DNA of 64,000 bases from Pseudomonas sp. CROZ-RG-20F-R04-15 (GTDB lineage: Bacteria > Pseudomonadota > Gammaproteobacteria > Pseudomonadales > Pseudomonadaceae): assembly GCF_022662375.1 (NCBI RefSeq), contig NZ_JAKNQL010000003.1, forward strand, positions 1-64,000. The letters are read 5' to 3'. The notes beneath the pieces are model-generated. The model made no database searches. It worked only from the letters and a program-made list of their open reading frames with translations, and was not told the DNA's origin. The stretch's first letter is position 1, and each line of letters starts with the position of its first letter. This document shows, in pieces, positions 49,939-60,724 of the stretch. A program made the translations under genes and the position numbers.

Positions 49939-51416
49939 CACTCGCACGCTTCCAGATGTGCATCGGCGGAGAATGGGTCGACGCCCTCTCCGGCAAAACC
50001 TTCGAAAGCCTTAACCCGGCCACGGCACAAGCCTGGGCCGAACTGCCTGACGCGGATGAAGCGGACGTCGAACGTGCCGTGCAATCGGCACAGATTGCTT
50101 TCGACAGCCCGGCATGGCGTGGCCTGACTGCCACCGCGCGCGGCAAATTGCTGCGCCGTCTCGGCGACTTGATCGCCGAAAATAAAGAACAACTGGCGCA
50201 GCTGGAAAGCCGCGACAACGGCAAGCTGATCCGCGAAACCCGTGGCCAGGTCAGCTATCTGCCGGAGTTCTTCCACTACACCGCCGGTTTGGCCGACAAA
50301 CTTGAAGGCGGCACGCTGCCGCTGGATAAGCCCGACCTGTTTGCCTACACCGTGCATGAAGCGATGGGCGTGGTTGCCGCGATCATTCCGTGGAACAGCC
50401 CGCTGTACCTGACCGCAATCAAACTGGCGCCGGCCCTCGCCGCCGGTAACACGATTGTGATCAAACCGTCCGAGCACGCCTCGGCGACCATTCTTGAGCT
50501 AGCGCGTCTGGCCCTCGAAGCCGGGATTCCGCCGGGCGTGGTCAACGTCGTCACCGGTTACGGTCCAAGCACCGGCGCCGCCCTCACCCGCCATCCGCTG
50601 ATCCGCAAAATCGCCTTCACCGGCGGCGCGGCGACGGCACGGCATGTGGTGCGCAGCAGCGCCGAGAACTTCGCCAAGCTGTCGCTGGAACTGGGCGGCA
50701 AGTCACCGAATATCATTTTCGCCGATGCCGATCTGGACAGCGCGATCAACGGCGCGATTGCCGGGATCTACGCGGCGTCCGGGCAGAGCTGCGTATCCGG
50801 TTCGCGCCTGCTGGTGCAGGACGAAATCTACGATGAATTCGTCAATCGCCTGGTCGAACGCGCCCAGCGCATCCGCATCGGCAACCCGCAGGAAGACAAC
50901 AGCGAGATGGGCCCGATGGCCACCGCGCAGCAACTGGCGGTGGTCGAAGGTCTGGTGGCTGATGCCATCGCCGAAGGCGCGCGTTTGCGCACTGGCGGCA
51001 AGCGTCCGACCGATCTCGGCGACGGCTGGTTCTACGAGCCGACGCTGTTCGAATGCGACCGCAATTCGATGAAGATCATGCAGGAAGAAGTCTTTGGCCC
51101 GGTGGCGTCGGTGATCCGTTTCAAAGATGAAGCCGAAGCGCTGGCGATCGCCAACGACTCGCAGTTCGGCCTTGCCGCTGGCATCTGGACGCGTGATTTG
51201 GGCCGGGCTCATCGCCTCGCTCGTGATGTGCGCTCGGGGATCATCTGGGTCAACACTTACCGCGCGGTGTCGGCAATGGCGCCGATCGGCGGCTTCAAGA
51301 ACAGTGGCTATGGACGCGAAAGCGGCATCGATTCGGTGCTGGCCTACACCGAACTGAAAACGGTGTGGATCAACCTTTCTCAGGCGCCAATGCCTGATCC
51401 GTTTGTGATGCGCTAG
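49935..51416 (+). CDS. Aldehyde dehydrogenase
   Basis: A 493-aa NAD(P)-dependent aldehyde dehydrogenase. Conserved motifs in order: the IPWNSPLYLTAIKLAPALAAG substrate/NAD region, KPSEHASAT, FTGGAATARHV, the catalytic base in LELGGKSPN, the catalytic Cys in ASGQSCVSGSRL, and EEVFGPVASV. All active-site residues are present. Oxidises an aldehyde made earlier in the pathway of this operon to the acid. Start overlaps the alpha/beta hydrolase stop. Confidence 0.93.
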   Translation: MTLARFQMCIGGEWVDALSGKTFESLNPATAQAWAELPDADEADVERAVQSAQIAFDSPAWRGLTATARGKLLRRLGDLIAENKEQLAQLESRDNGKLIRETRGQVSYLPEFFHYTAGLADKLEGGTLPLDKPDLFAYTVHEAMGVVAAIIPWNSPLYLTAIKLAPALAAGNTIVIKPSEHASATILELARLALEAGIPPGVVNVVTGYGPSTGAALTRHPLIRKIAFTGGAATARHVVRSSAENFAKLSLELGGKSPNIIFADADLDSAINGAIAGIYAASGQSCVSGSRLLVQDEIYDEFVNRLVERAQRIRIGNPQEDNSEMGPMATAQQLAVVEGLVADAIAEGARLRTGGKRPTDLGDGWFYEPTLFECDRNSMKIMQEEVFGPVASVIRFKDEAEALAIANDSQFGLAAGIWTRDLGRAHRLARDVRSGIIWVNTYRAVSAMAPIGGFKNSGYGRESGIDSVLAYTELKTVWINLSQAPMPDPFVMR

Positions 51417-51428
51417 GAGTCCTGCGAA

Positions 51429-51914
51429 ATGATCGAACCCGGCATTTACAAAGACGTCATGAGCTCGTTCCCGTCCGGCGTCACGGTGGTCACCACCCTC
51501 GACCCGGATGGCGGCATCGTCGGCATTACCGCCAGCGCCTTCAGCGCGTTGTCGATTGACCCGGCGCTGGTGTTGTTCTGTCCCAACTATGCTTCCGACA
51601 CGTATCCGGTGTTGCGTGACAGCAAGAAGTTTGCGATCCATTTGCTGTCGGCTGACCAGACCGCCGAGGCCTATGCGTTTGCCGGTAAAGGCAAGGACAA
51701 GGCCAAGGACATCGAGTGGCATCTGAGCGAACTCGGAAATCCGATTCTGGCCAAGGCCACGGCGATTATCGAGTGCGAGTTGTGGCGTGAATACGACGGT
51801 GGTGATCACGCGATCATTGTTGGCGCGGTGAAGAATCTGATCCTGCCCGCGCAACCGGTGACGCCGATGATTTACCACAAGGGCAAGCTCGGGCCCCTGC
51901 CGACCCTGGCCTGA
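51429..51914 (+). CDS. Flavin reductase (two-component monooxygenase type)
   Basis: A 161-aa flavin reductase-like protein of the HpaC/RutF type, which supplies reduced FMN or FAD to a separate monooxygenase using NAD(P)H. Visible features: FPSGVTVVTT, GITASAFSALSIDPALVLFC and the GGDHAIIVGAV segment with the conserved Asp-His. AGGAG precedes the ATG. No monooxygenase gene lies within the window, although RibBX under the same operator motif would raise flavin supply. Confidence 0.9.
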   Translation: MIEPGIYKDVMSSFPSGVTVVTTLDPDGGIVGITASAFSALSIDPALVLFCPNYASDTYPVLRDSKKFAIHLLSADQTAEAYAFAGKGKDKAKDIEWHLSELGNPILAKATAIIECELWREYDGGDHAIIVGAVKNLILPAQPVTPMIYHKGKLGPLPTLA

Positions 51915-51931
51915 TTGCCACCCAGATCCCA

Positions 51932-52021
51932 TGTGGGAGCGAGCCTGCTCGCGAAAGCGGTCGATCATTCAACATTTGCATCGACTGACACGACGCCTTC
52001 GCGAGCAGGCTCGCTCCCACA
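51932..52021. repeat. REP pair
   Basis: Inverted REP arms about 48 bases apart between the flavin reductase and CMD-like genes, inside an otherwise continuous operon. Confidence 0.9.
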
Positions 52022-52046
52022 GGGGATAGTGGTGTGAGGAGGATTC

Positions 52047-52451
52047 ATGAGTAACGAAAAGTACGAAAAAGGCCTGAAGATCCGCACTCAAGTATTGGGC
52101 GAAGCCTACGTGCAACGTTCGATAGAGAACGCCGACGACTTCACCCGCCCACTCCAGGAAATGGTCACCGAATACTGCTGGGGTCATGTCTGGGGCCGCG
52201 AGGGTTTGTCGCTCAAGGAGCGCAGCATGATCAACCTGGCGATGATCTCGGCGCTTAACCGCCCGCACGAACTCAAGCTGCATGTGCGCGGCGCCTTGCG
52301 TAACGGCCTGAGTCGTGAGCAAATACGCGAAATTCTGCTTCAGGTCGGCATTTATTGCGGCGTTCCGGCAGCCGTGGACAGTTTCCGGCTGGCCCGTGAA
52401 GCGTTTGCCGAAGCCGACGCCGAAGCCTCAGTCAACCCCTCGGCTGTTTAG
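52047..52451 (+). CDS. Carboxymuconolactone decarboxylase-like protein
   Basis: A 134-aa protein of the CMD family, of the PcaC-like rather than the AhpD-like branch: it has GREGLSLKERSMINLAMISAL and HELKLHVRGALRNGLSREQI with GIYCGVPAAVDSF, and lacks the AhpD CxxC pair. PcaC-type enzymes decarboxylate gamma-carboxymuconolactone; here it likely acts on a related lactone or beta-keto acid. The ribosome binding site GAGGAGG is strong. Confidence 0.88.
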   Translation: MSNEKYEKGLKIRTQVLGEAYVQRSIENADDFTRPLQEMVTEYCWGHVWGREGLSLKERSMINLAMISALNRPHELKLHVRGALRNGLSREQIREILLQVGIYCGVPAAVDSFRLAREAFAEADAEASVNPSAV

Positions 52452-52493
52452 ATGCCCGTCTGGCATGGACAGCCAACCGAAAGAGCGGACCCC

Positions 52494-53811
<1,318 letters not shown>

Positions 53812-53826
53812 TCACCACCTATCCCC

Positions 53827-53911
53827 CTGTGGGAGCGAGCCTGCTCGCGAAAGCGGTCGTTCATTCAACATTTGTATCGACGCCTTCGCGAGCAGGCTCG
53901 CTCCCACAGGG
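53827..53911. repeat. REP pair
   Basis: Inverted REP arms about 40 bases apart, between the convergent Nudix and DUF1330 genes. Confidence 0.9.
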
Positions 53912-53925
53912 GGACGTGGTGTTGC

Positions 53926-54222
53926 TTAAATTGGGGCGATGCCTTCAACGATGATGATTTCCGCCCTCGCCCATTCTTCGCGATAACTTTTCGCTTCCTG
54001 ATACGCCGCCGAGTGGTAGCACGCCACGGCTTTTTCGTAACTCTCGAACTCGATCACCACGCTGCGCTGCGGCGTCTGGCGCCCTTCCATCGCCTCGCTG
54101 CGCCCGCCTCTGGCCAGAAACTTCGCACCGAATTCGGCAAACGCCGCCGGTGCGCGCTGGGTGTATTGGCTGTAGTGATCGGTATCGGCTATATCCACAT
54201 GAGCAATCCAGTACGCCTTCAT
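53926..54222 (-). CDS. DUF1330 protein
   Basis: A 98-aa dimeric alpha/beta-barrel protein of the DUF1330 family (ferredoxin-like fold). Conserved segments: YWIAHVDIADTDHYSQY at the start, the GGRSEAMEGRQTPQRSVVIEF region and the Y-H-S-A-A-Y-Q-E-A-K-x-Y-R helix. Function in catabolic operons is unproved. GAGG precedes the ATG. It is transcribed divergently from ribBX, with the 54245-54259 operator in the 68-base gap, so it probably belongs to the same regulon. Confidence 0.85.
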   Translation of the reverse strand: MKAYWIAHVDIADTDHYSQYTQRAPAAFAEFGAKFLARGGRSEAMEGRQTPQRSVVIEFESYEKAVACYHSAAYQEAKSYREEWARAEIIIVEGIAPI

Positions 54223-54244
54223 AGTGACCTCTTTGTTGATTTTG

Positions 54245-54259
54245 TATTATGGTATACCA
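54245..54259. promoter_or_regulatory. GntR-type operator, site 2
   Basis: TATTATGGTATACCA, identical over 15 bases to site 1, placed between the divergent DUF1330 and ribBX genes. Confidence 0.65.
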
Positions 54260-54290
54260 ATATATTTCCAACGAACCCTGAGAGTCCAGC

Positions 54291-55400
54291 ATGGCCTTCA
54301 ACAGCATCGAAGAAATCATCGAAGATTATCGTCTCGGCAAAATGGTTTTGCTGGTCGATGACGAAGACCGCGAAAATGAAGGCGACCTGTTGCTGGCCGC
54401 CGACCGTTGCACGCCTGAGGCGATCAGCTTCATGGCCCGCGAAGCGCGCGGGCTGATTTGCCTAACGCTCACCGACGACCACTGCCAGCGTTTGGGCCTG
54501 GAGCAAATGGTCCCGGCCAATGGCAGCGTGTTCAGCACCGCGTTTACCGTGTCGATCGAAGCGGCGGTTGGCGTGACAACCGGCATTTCGGCGGCGGATC
54601 GCGCCTGCACCGTTGCCGCTGCCGTCGCCCCGAACGCCCGCGCGGAAGACCTGGTGCAACCGGGCCATATCTTTCCGCTGCGGGCCAAGGAAGGTGGCGT
54701 GCTGACCCGCGCCGGGCATACCGAAGCGGGTTGCGATCTGGCGCGTCTGGCCGGGTTCACAGCGGCCTCGGTGATTGTCGAGGTGATGAACGACGACGGC
54801 ACCATGGCCCGTCGCCCGGATCTGGAAGTGTTTGCGCGCAAGCACGGGATCAAGATCGGCACCATCGCCGACCTGATTCACTATCGGCTGAGCACCGAGC
54901 ACACCATCGAACGGATTGGCGAACGTGAATTGCCGACGGTGCATGGCACCTTTCGCCTGATCACCTTTGAGGACCGCATCGAGGGCGGCGTGCACATGGC
55001 GATGGTCATGGGCGATTTACGCCGTGAAGAACCGACGCTGGTGCGCGTGCATGTGATCGATCCGCTGCGGGATCTGGTTGGCGCGGAATATAGCGGGCCG
55101 ACGAACTGGACGCTGTGGGCGGCGTTGCAACGGGTCGCTGCTGAGGGGCATGGGGTTGTGGTGGTGCTGGCCAATCATGAATCGTCGCAGGCGTTGCTGG
55201 AGCGCGTGCCGCAATTGACTCAGCCGCCTCGGCAGTTCAGCCGTTCGCAATCGCGGATTTATTCGGAAGTGGGGACTGGGGCGCAGATTTTGCAGAATCT
55301 GGGGGTTGGCAAGCTGCGGCACCTGGGCCCTCCTCTGAAATACGCTGGCCTGACCGGGTATGACCTGGAGGTGGTCGAAAGTATTCCGTTCACTGAATAA
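54291..55400 (+). CDS. ribB: 3,4-dihydroxy-2-butanone-4-phosphate synthase with degenerate GTP cyclohydrolase II domain (RibBX)
   Basis: Riboflavin-pathway enzyme of 369 aa making 3,4-dihydroxy-2-butanone 4-phosphate from ribulose 5-phosphate. The RibB domain (about residues 1-200) has the [11 protein letters not shown] active-site motif, [19 protein letters not shown] and [14 protein letters not shown]. The C-terminal part (about 205-365) is RibA-like but lacks the zinc-binding Cys residues and the GRNIGL-type loop, so it is not a GTP cyclohydrolase; this is the RibBX form. Placement in a catabolic regulon suggests a duplicate ribB dedicated to flavin supply. Neighbour: operator site 2 upstream. 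Confidence 0.88.
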   Translation: MAFNSIEEIIEDYRLGKMVLLVDDEDRENEGDLLLAADRCTPEAISFMAREARGLICLTLTDDHCQRLGLEQMVPANGSVFSTAFTVSIEAAVGVTTGISAADRACTVAAAVAPNARAEDLVQPGHIFPLRAKEGGVLTRAGHTEAGCDLARLAGFTAASVIVEVMNDDGTMARRPDLEVFARKHGIKIGTIADLIHYRLSTEHTIERIGERELPTVHGTFRLITFEDRIEGGVHMAMVMGDLRREEPTLVRVHVIDPLRDLVGAEYSGPTNWTLWAALQRVAAEGHGVVVVLANHESSQALLERVPQLTQPPRQFSRSQSRIYSEVGTGAQILQNLGVGKLRHLGPPLKYAGLTGYDLEVVESIPFTE

Positions 55401-55405
55401 AGCTG

Positions 55406-55562
55406 CCCTCACCCCAGCCCTCTCCCGGAGGGAGAGGGAGCTGACCGAGGTGTTTAGTCGCTATACGCCGACCTGAGATACCGAGTCGAACTCAGATTTT
55501 GAACAGCACAAAGATCTGCTCCCTTTCCCCCTCTCCTATTGGGAGAGGGCTGGGGTGAGGGG
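55406..55562. repeat. CCCTCACCC-terminus element
   Basis: Ends CCCTCACCCCAGCCCTCTCC and GGAGAGGGCTGGGGTGAGGG are inverted repeats. Non-coding; same family as 44201-44526 and 59757-59916. Confidence 0.85.
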
Positions 55563-55656
55563 CTGGATCTAAAATTTCTTCACATCTCTCAAACCAAACA
55601 TTTCAAAAAACCAGATTCGCCAGATAACCGGTAAGGCAAAGTGCTTGCACAAAGTT

Positions 55657-55671
55657 TGGAATACCATAATA
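55657..55671. promoter_or_regulatory. GntR-type operator, site 3
   Basis: Reverse complement reads TATTATGGTATTCCA, one change from sites 1 and 2. A second, more diverged half (ATGATATTCCA) follows directly, making a nearly palindromic 25-base region, 105 bases before the ABC substrate-binding protein start. Confidence 0.6.
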
Positions 55672-55775
55672 TGATATTCCATAGACCGGACACTCCTACG
55701 AACGTCCAGCTACTGCTCCCGACAGGCGGGCAACAACGCAAGCCCGCTCAAAAACACAACAATGAGGGCGTAAAA

Positions 55776-56801
55776 ATGGTGTTGAACAAAGCTGCAACCG
55801 CGATCTTTTTTGCGGGACTGCTCAGCGTCACCGGCCAGGCTGCAATGGCTGCCGAAAGCGTGAACTTCGTCAGCTGGGGCGGAAGCACCCAGGATGCGCA
55901 GAAACAGGCCTGGGCCGATCCGTTCAGCAAGGCCAGCGGCATCACCGTCGTGCAGGACGGGCCGACCGACTACGGCAAACTCAAAGCCATGGTCGAGAGC
56001 GGCAACGTGCAGTGGGACGTGGTCGATGTCGAAGCCGACTTCGCTCTGCGCGCCGCCGCTGAAGGCCTGCTCGAACCCCTCGATTTCAAAGTGATCCAGC
56101 GCGACAAGATCGACCCGCGTTTCGTCAGCGATTACGGCGTCGGCTCGTTCTTCTTCTCCTTCGTCCTCGGCTACAACGAGGGCAAACTCGGCGCCAGCAA
56201 GCCGCAGGACTGGAGCGCGCTGTTCGACACCAAAACCTACCCCGGCAAACGCGCCCTGTACAAATGGCCAAGCCCTGGCGTGCTCGAACTGGCGCTGCTG
56301 GCCGACGGCGTAGCGGCTGACAAGCTCTACCCGCTGGATCTGGATCGCGCCTTCAAGAAACTCGACACCATCAAGAAAGACATCGTCTGGTGGGGCGGCG
56401 GCGCGCAGTCGCAGCAACTGCTGGCGTCCGGTGAAGCGAGCATGGGCCAGTTCTGGAACGGTCGCATTCACGCCCTGCAAGAAGACGGTGCACCGGTCGG
56501 CGTGAGCTGGAAACAGAACCTGGTCATGGCCGACATTCTGGTGATTCCGAAGGGCTCGAAAAACAAGGACGCGGCGATGAAGTTTCTCGCCAATGCCAGT
56601 GGCGCCAAAGGCCAGGCCGACTTCTCCAATCTGACCGCCTACGCCCCGGTCAACCTCGACAGTTTGGAGCGTCTGGATTCGACGCTGGCCCCCAACCTGC
56701 CGACTGCCTACGCTAAGGATCAGATCACTCTTGATTTCGCGTACTGGGCCAAAAACGGCCAGGCCATCGCGACACGGTGGAACGAATGGCTGGTCAAATG
56801 A
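55776..56801 (+). CDS. ABC transporter substrate-binding protein, polyamine/PotD-like
   Basis: A 341-aa periplasmic binding protein of the PotD/PotF-like class. The signal peptide covers about residues 1-25, MVLNKAATAIFFAGLLSVTG then AAMAAE. The mature start VNFVSWGGSTQDAQKQAW, GITVVQDGPTDYGKLKAMVESG and WDVVDVEADFALRAAAEGLL match that class, as do ALYKWPSPGVLELALLADGV and WWGGGAQSQQLLASGEASM. Such proteins bind polyamines, opines or related cationic amines; substrate here unknown. Start ATG 55776 with GAGGG upstream. It heads the ABC operon, with the operator upstream. Confidence 0.88.
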   Translation: MVLNKAATAIFFAGLLSVTGQAAMAAESVNFVSWGGSTQDAQKQAWADPFSKASGITVVQDGPTDYGKLKAMVESGNVQWDVVDVEADFALRAAAEGLLEPLDFKVIQRDKIDPRFVSDYGVGSFFFSFVLGYNEGKLGASKPQDWSALFDTKTYPGKRALYKWPSPGVLELALLADGVAADKLYPLDLDRAFKKLDTIKKDIVWWGGGAQSQQLLASGEASMGQFWNGRIHALQEDGAPVGVSWKQNLVMADILVIPKGSKNKDAAMKFLANASGAKGQADFSNLTAYAPVNLDSLERLDSTLAPNLPTAYAKDQITLDFAYWAKNGQAIATRWNEWLVK

Positions 56802-57745
56802 AAATGGCGGCCACCGCGTCCCGTCCCTCCACTGCCACCGGGAGCGCTAGCTGCGCTGCCGGTTCGGCCCACGGAACACAGGCGGTTGCGATGCAGCAAG
56901 CCCCGTCCCTCAGACAACGCTGGCGCGGCGCCGGCAACCTTGCCCCGGCGCTGCTGTTCATCGGCCTGTTCTTTCTCGCGCCGTTGATTGGCCTGCTGCT
57001 GCGCGGCGTGCTCGAACCGACGCCGGGCCTTGGCAACTATGAACAGTTGTTCGCCAATTCGGCCTATGCCCGCGTGCTGCTCAACACCTTTTCGGTGGCC
57101 GGGCTGGTGACGCTGTTCAGCCTGCTGCTGGGCTTTCCGCTGGCTTGGGCGATCACTCTGGTGCCGCGCGGCTGGGGTCGCTGGATTCTCAACATCGTGC
57201 TGCTGTCGATGTGGACCAGCCTGCTCGCGCGCACCTATTCGTGGCTGGTGTTGCTGCAAGCGTCCGGCGTGATCAACAAGGCGTTGATGGCAATGGGCAT
57301 CATCGATCAGCCGCTGGAGATGGTGCACAACCTCACCGGCGTGGTGATCGGCATGAGCTACATCATGATCCCGTTCATCGTGCTGCCGTTGCAGGCGACG
57401 ATGCAGGCCATCGATCCGATGATTCTGCAGGCCGGCTCGATTTGCGGCGCCAGTCCGTGGACCAACTTCTTCCGGGTGTTCCTGCCGCTGTGCCGGCCGG
57501 GTCTGGCCTCCGGTGGCTTGATGGTGTTCGTGATGTCGCTCGGTTACTACGTGACCCCGGCGCTGCTCGGCGGCGCGCAGAACATGATGCTGCCGGAGTT
57601 CATCATTCAGCAGGTGCAATCGTTCCTCAACTGGGGCCTGGCCAGTGCCGGCGCCGCGTTGCTGATCGCGATCACTTTGGTGCTGTTCTACTTCTACCTG
57701 AAGCTTCAGCCGGAATCCCCGGTTGGCGCCAGTAACGCGAGGTAA
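56798..57745 (+). CDS. ABC transporter permease, PotB-like
   Basis: A 315-aa inner-membrane permease with six predicted helices and the EAA-type loop (SICGASPWTNFFRVFLPLCRPG). The first ATG at 56798 overlaps the binding-protein stop (ATGA). An in-frame ATG at 56891 (MQQAPSLRQRWRG) would give the usual PotB length and cannot be ruled out; the leader between the two is Ala/Ser/Gly-rich. Part of the four-gene importer. Confidence 0.88.
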   Translation: MKMAATASRPSTATGSASCAAGSAHGTQAVAMQQAPSLRQRWRGAGNLAPALLFIGLFFLAPLIGLLLRGVLEPTPGLGNYEQLFANSAYARVLLNTFSVAGLVTLFSLLLGFPLAWAITLVPRGWGRWILNIVLLSMWTSLLARTYSWLVLLQASGVINKALMAMGIIDQPLEMVHNLTGVVIGMSYIMIPFIVLPLQATMQAIDPMILQAGSICGASPWTNFFRVFLPLCRPGLASGGLMVFVMSLGYYVTPALLGGAQNMMLPEFIIQQVQSFLNWGLASAGAALLIAITLVLFYFYLKLQPESPVGASNAR

Positions 57746-57751
57746 GCCGAC

Positions 57752-58561
57752 ATGCTCCTGACCCCCAATGCGATGAGCCGGCGCATGCGTTTCGGCTTGT
57801 ATGCCACCACCGGGCTGATCGGTCTGTTCCTGCTGTTGCCGATCGTCTTTATCGTGCTGCTGTCGTTCGGCTCCTCGCAGTGGCTGGTGTTTCCGCCACC
57901 GGGCTGGACGCTGAAATGGTACGGCCAGTTTTTCTCCAACCCCGACTGGATGAACGCCGCAGCGGCCAGTCTCAAGGTTGCCGTGCTGACCACGATCTGC
58001 GCCGTGGCCCTCGGTTTGCCGACTGCATTTGCGCTGGTGCGCGGACGTTTTCCTGGTAGGGAAATGCTCTACGGCCTGTTCACCCTGCCGATGATCGTGC
58101 CGCTGGTGATCATCGCCGTGGCGGTGTACGCGCTGTTCCTCAAGCTCGGCTACACCGGGACGATGTTCGCCTTCGTGGTCAGCCATGTGATTGTCGCGCT
58201 GCCGTTTACCATCATCTCGATCATCAACTCGTTGAAGCTGTTCGATCAGTCGATTGAAGACGCCGCGGTGATCTGCGGTGCTTCACGCCTGCAAGCGGTG
58301 TTCAAGGTGACCTTCCCGGCGATCCGTCCGGGCATGGTCGCCGGCGCCCTCTTCGCCTTCCTGGTTTCGTGGGACGAAGTAGTGCTCAGCGTGATGATGG
58401 CCAGCCCGACCCTGCAAACCCTTCCCGTGAAAATGTGGACCACCCTGCGCCAGGACCTTACGCCAGTGATCGCCGTCGCTTCGACGCTGCTGATCGGCTT
58501 GTCGGTGTTGGTCATGGTCATCGCCGCCGCGCTGCGCCGGCGCAACGAAATCAGCGCCTGA
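57752..58561 (+). CDS. ABC transporter permease, PotC-like
   Basis: A 269-aa permease with six helices and the EAA loop AVICGASRLQAVFKVTFPAIRPG. GAGG precedes the ATG, six bases after the first permease stop. Partner of the 56798-57745 product in the heterodimeric channel. Confidence 0.9.
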   Translation: MLLTPNAMSRRMRFGLYATTGLIGLFLLLPIVFIVLLSFGSSQWLVFPPPGWTLKWYGQFFSNPDWMNAAAASLKVAVLTTICAVALGLPTAFALVRGRFPGREMLYGLFTLPMIVPLVIIAVAVYALFLKLGYTGTMFAFVVSHVIVALPFTIISIINSLKLFDQSIEDAAVICGASRLQAVFKVTFPAIRPGMVAGALFAFLVSWDEVVLSVMMASPTLQTLPVKMWTTLRQDLTPVIAVASTLLIGLSVLVMVIAAALRRRNEISA

Positions 58562-58577
58562 GCGCCAGGAGTACGAC

Positions 58578-59732
58578 ATGAGTGCCGTGATCAAAGACGC
58601 CTCCCAGCAGAACGACAAACCGCTGGTCAGCCTGCGCAACCTGAACAAGCACTACGGCGACTTTGCCGCCGTCGACAACATCTCGCTGGACATCAAGGAC
58701 GGCGAGTTCCTGACCTTCCTCGGCTCCAGCGGCTCGGGCAAAAGCACCACGCTGTCGATGCTCGCCGGGTTTGAAACGCCGAGCAGTGGCGAGATCCTCG
58801 TCAACGGTCAATCGCTGGTCAATGTGCCGCCGCACAAGCGTGACATCGGCATGGTGTTCCAGCGCTACTCGCTGTTCCCGCATCTGTCGGTGCGCGACAA
58901 CATCGCGTTTCCTTTGGCGATCCGCAAACTGGCTGCGGCCGAGCGCGACAAGCGCGTCGATGCGATGTTGAAACTGGTGCAGCTCGAGCAGTTCGCGCAT
59001 CGCCGCCCTTCGCAACTGTCTGGCGGCCAGCAACAACGCGTCGCCATCGCCCGTGCCTTGGTCTACGAGCCGCGCATTTTGCTGATGGACGAACCGCTCG
59101 GTGCGCTGGATAAAAAGCTGCGCGAGGATTTGCAGGATGAACTGCGCCAACTACATCGTCGTCTGGGCATCACCATCGTTTACGTGACCCACGACCAGGA
59201 AGAAGCCATGCGCTTGTCGCAGCGCATCGCGATTTTCAGTCACGGCAAGATTGTGGGATTGGGCAGCGGTTATGACCTTTATCAGAATCCGCCGAATGCA
59301 TTTGTGGCGTCGTTTCTGGGCAATTCGAACTTCCTCAAGCTCAAGGCCCAGGGCAATGCGGCGGCTTCGTTTGAAGGACAGTCATTGTCGATTCGCCTGA
59401 CCGCTGGTTTGCACACCGATCAGGATGTGTTGCTGATGGTGCGGCCGGAAAAGGCACTGGCGTTGAGCGTGGCGCAGGCGATCAGCGAGCCGTTGCCGTC
59501 GGGTTGGAATGAGGTTGCGGCGAAGGTTGTGGAAGTGCTGTTTCTCGGTGAGAGCCAGACGTGCAGCGTGGTCACTTCGGGCGGCACATCAATGACGGTG
59601 AAAGCGTTGTCGGCTGCTGGCATGCCGCTCAAGGCTGGCGATCCGGTGCAAGTGCGCTGGGCGACTGCTGACGCCTGCGTCTACACGGAGTGGACTGAAA
59701 GCGACCTGAACAAGGCTGCGGGTGCCCACTGA
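58578..59732 (+). CDS. ABC transporter ATP-binding protein, PotA-like
   Basis: A 384-aa ATPase. Walker A GSSGSGKST at about residues 54-62, the Q-loop in GMVFQRYSLFPH, the signature LSGGQQQR, Walker B ILLMDEPLGALD and the H-loop THDQEEAM are all present, followed by a C-terminal TOBE-like domain (about 285-370). AGGAG precedes the ATG. Completes the importer; no separate terminator is obvious before the repeat at 59757. Confidence 0.93.
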   Translation: MSAVIKDASQQNDKPLVSLRNLNKHYGDFAAVDNISLDIKDGEFLTFLGSSGSGKSTTLSMLAGFETPSSGEILVNGQSLVNVPPHKRDIGMVFQRYSLFPHLSVRDNIAFPLAIRKLAAAERDKRVDAMLKLVQLEQFAHRRPSQLSGGQQQRVAIARALVYEPRILLMDEPLGALDKKLREDLQDELRQLHRRLGITIVYVTHDQEEAMRLSQRIAIFSHGKIVGLGSGYDLYQNPPNAFVASFLGNSNFLKLKAQGNAAASFEGQSLSIRLTAGLHTDQDVLLMVRPEKALALSVAQAISEPLPSGWNEVAAKVVEVLFLGESQTCSVVTSGGTSMTVKALSAAGMPLKAGDPVQVRWATADACVYTEWTESDLNKAAGAH

Positions 59733-59756
59733 TAGCGTGTTGTCTGTGAGATTTAC

Positions 59757-59916
59757 CCCCTCACCCCAGCCCTCTCCCCCAGGGGGCGAGGGGGAAAGGG
59801 AGCCGATCTCCGTGCTGTTCGAAACCCGAATTCGACTCGGTATCCCAAGTCGGCGTACCTCGAAAGACCACCTCGGTCAGTCCCCTCTCCCTCTGGGAGA
59901 GGGTTAGGGTGAGGGA
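59757..59916. repeat. CCCTCACCC-terminus element
   Basis: Ends CCCTCACCCCAGCCCTCTCC and GGAGAGGGTTAGGGTGAGGG are inverted repeats. Non-coding, between convergent ABC and map genes. Confidence 0.85.
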
Positions 59917-59932
59917 AACAGACGACGCGGTA

Positions 59933-60724
59933 TCAAGTAATGGGTCGGTAGCCTTCAATCTCATCCGGCCAGGCGGTGAGAATTTCAAACCCCGTCTCCG
60001 TCACCGCCACCATATGCTCCCACTGCGCCGACAACGAGCCATCCTTGGTCAGCACGGTCCAGCCATCCGGCATGTTTTTCACATGACGCTTGCCGGCATT
60101 GAGCATCGGTTCAACGGTAAAAATCATCCCGGCCTTGAGCTTCATCCCTTGATCGGGAAAGCCGTAATGCAGAATCTGCGGCTCATCGTGATAGACCTTG
60201 CCGATGCCATGCCCGCAGTACTCGCGCACGACGCTGAAGCCTTCCTTCTCCGCCAGGCTCTGGATCGCATGGCCGATATCGCCCAGCGTGGCGCCCGGTT
60301 TCACCACACTAATACCCGCGCACATGGCGTCATAAGTGGTCTTGATCAGATGCTGCGCCTCAGGCGTCGCCTCGCCGACCACGTACATGCGGCTGGTATC
60401 ACCGAACCAGCCGTCCTTGATCACCGCGATGTCGAGGTTGACGATGTCGCCATCCTTCAACGGCGTGCCCGACGGAATGCCGTGGCACACGACGTCATTG
60501 ACCGAGGCGCAGACGGTTTTCGGGAAGCCGTGATAACCGACGTTGGCCGGCACCGCTTTCTGCACGTTGACGATGTAGTCGTTACACAGTTGATCGAGCT
60601 GATCGGTGGTGACGCCCGCCTTCACATGCGGCACCAGCATCGCCAGCACCTCGGCGGCGAGTTTGCCGGCAGCGCACGATTGGGCGATGTCGGCCGGGGT
60701 GTTGATCTTGATCTGGTTTCTCAT
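59933..60724 (-). CDS. map: Type I methionine aminopeptidase
   Basis: A 263-aa type I methionine aminopeptidase removing N-terminal Met from new proteins. Metal ligands are all visible: Asp in DIVNLDIAVIKDGWFGDTSR (two Asp), His in GHGIGK, Glu in FTVEPML and the final Glu in SAQWEHMVAVTETG. Since pseudomonads normally have a housekeeping map beside rpsB, this is probably an extra copy. The ATG at 60724 overlaps the ParD-like stop (ATGA). A longer frame running to 61003 is not credible. Confidence 0.93.
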   Translation of the reverse strand: MRNQIKINTPADIAQSCAAGKLAAEVLAMLVPHVKAGVTTDQLDQLCNDYIVNVQKAVPANVGYHGFPKTVCASVNDVVCHGIPSGTPLKDGDIVNLDIAVIKDGWFGDTSRMYVVGEATPEAQHLIKTTYDAMCAGISVVKPGATLGDIGHAIQSLAEKEGFSVVREYCGHGIGKVYHDEPQILHYGFPDQGMKLKAGMIFTVEPMLNAGKRHVKNMPDGWTVLTKDGSLSAQWEHMVAVTETGFEILTAWPDEIEGYRPIT

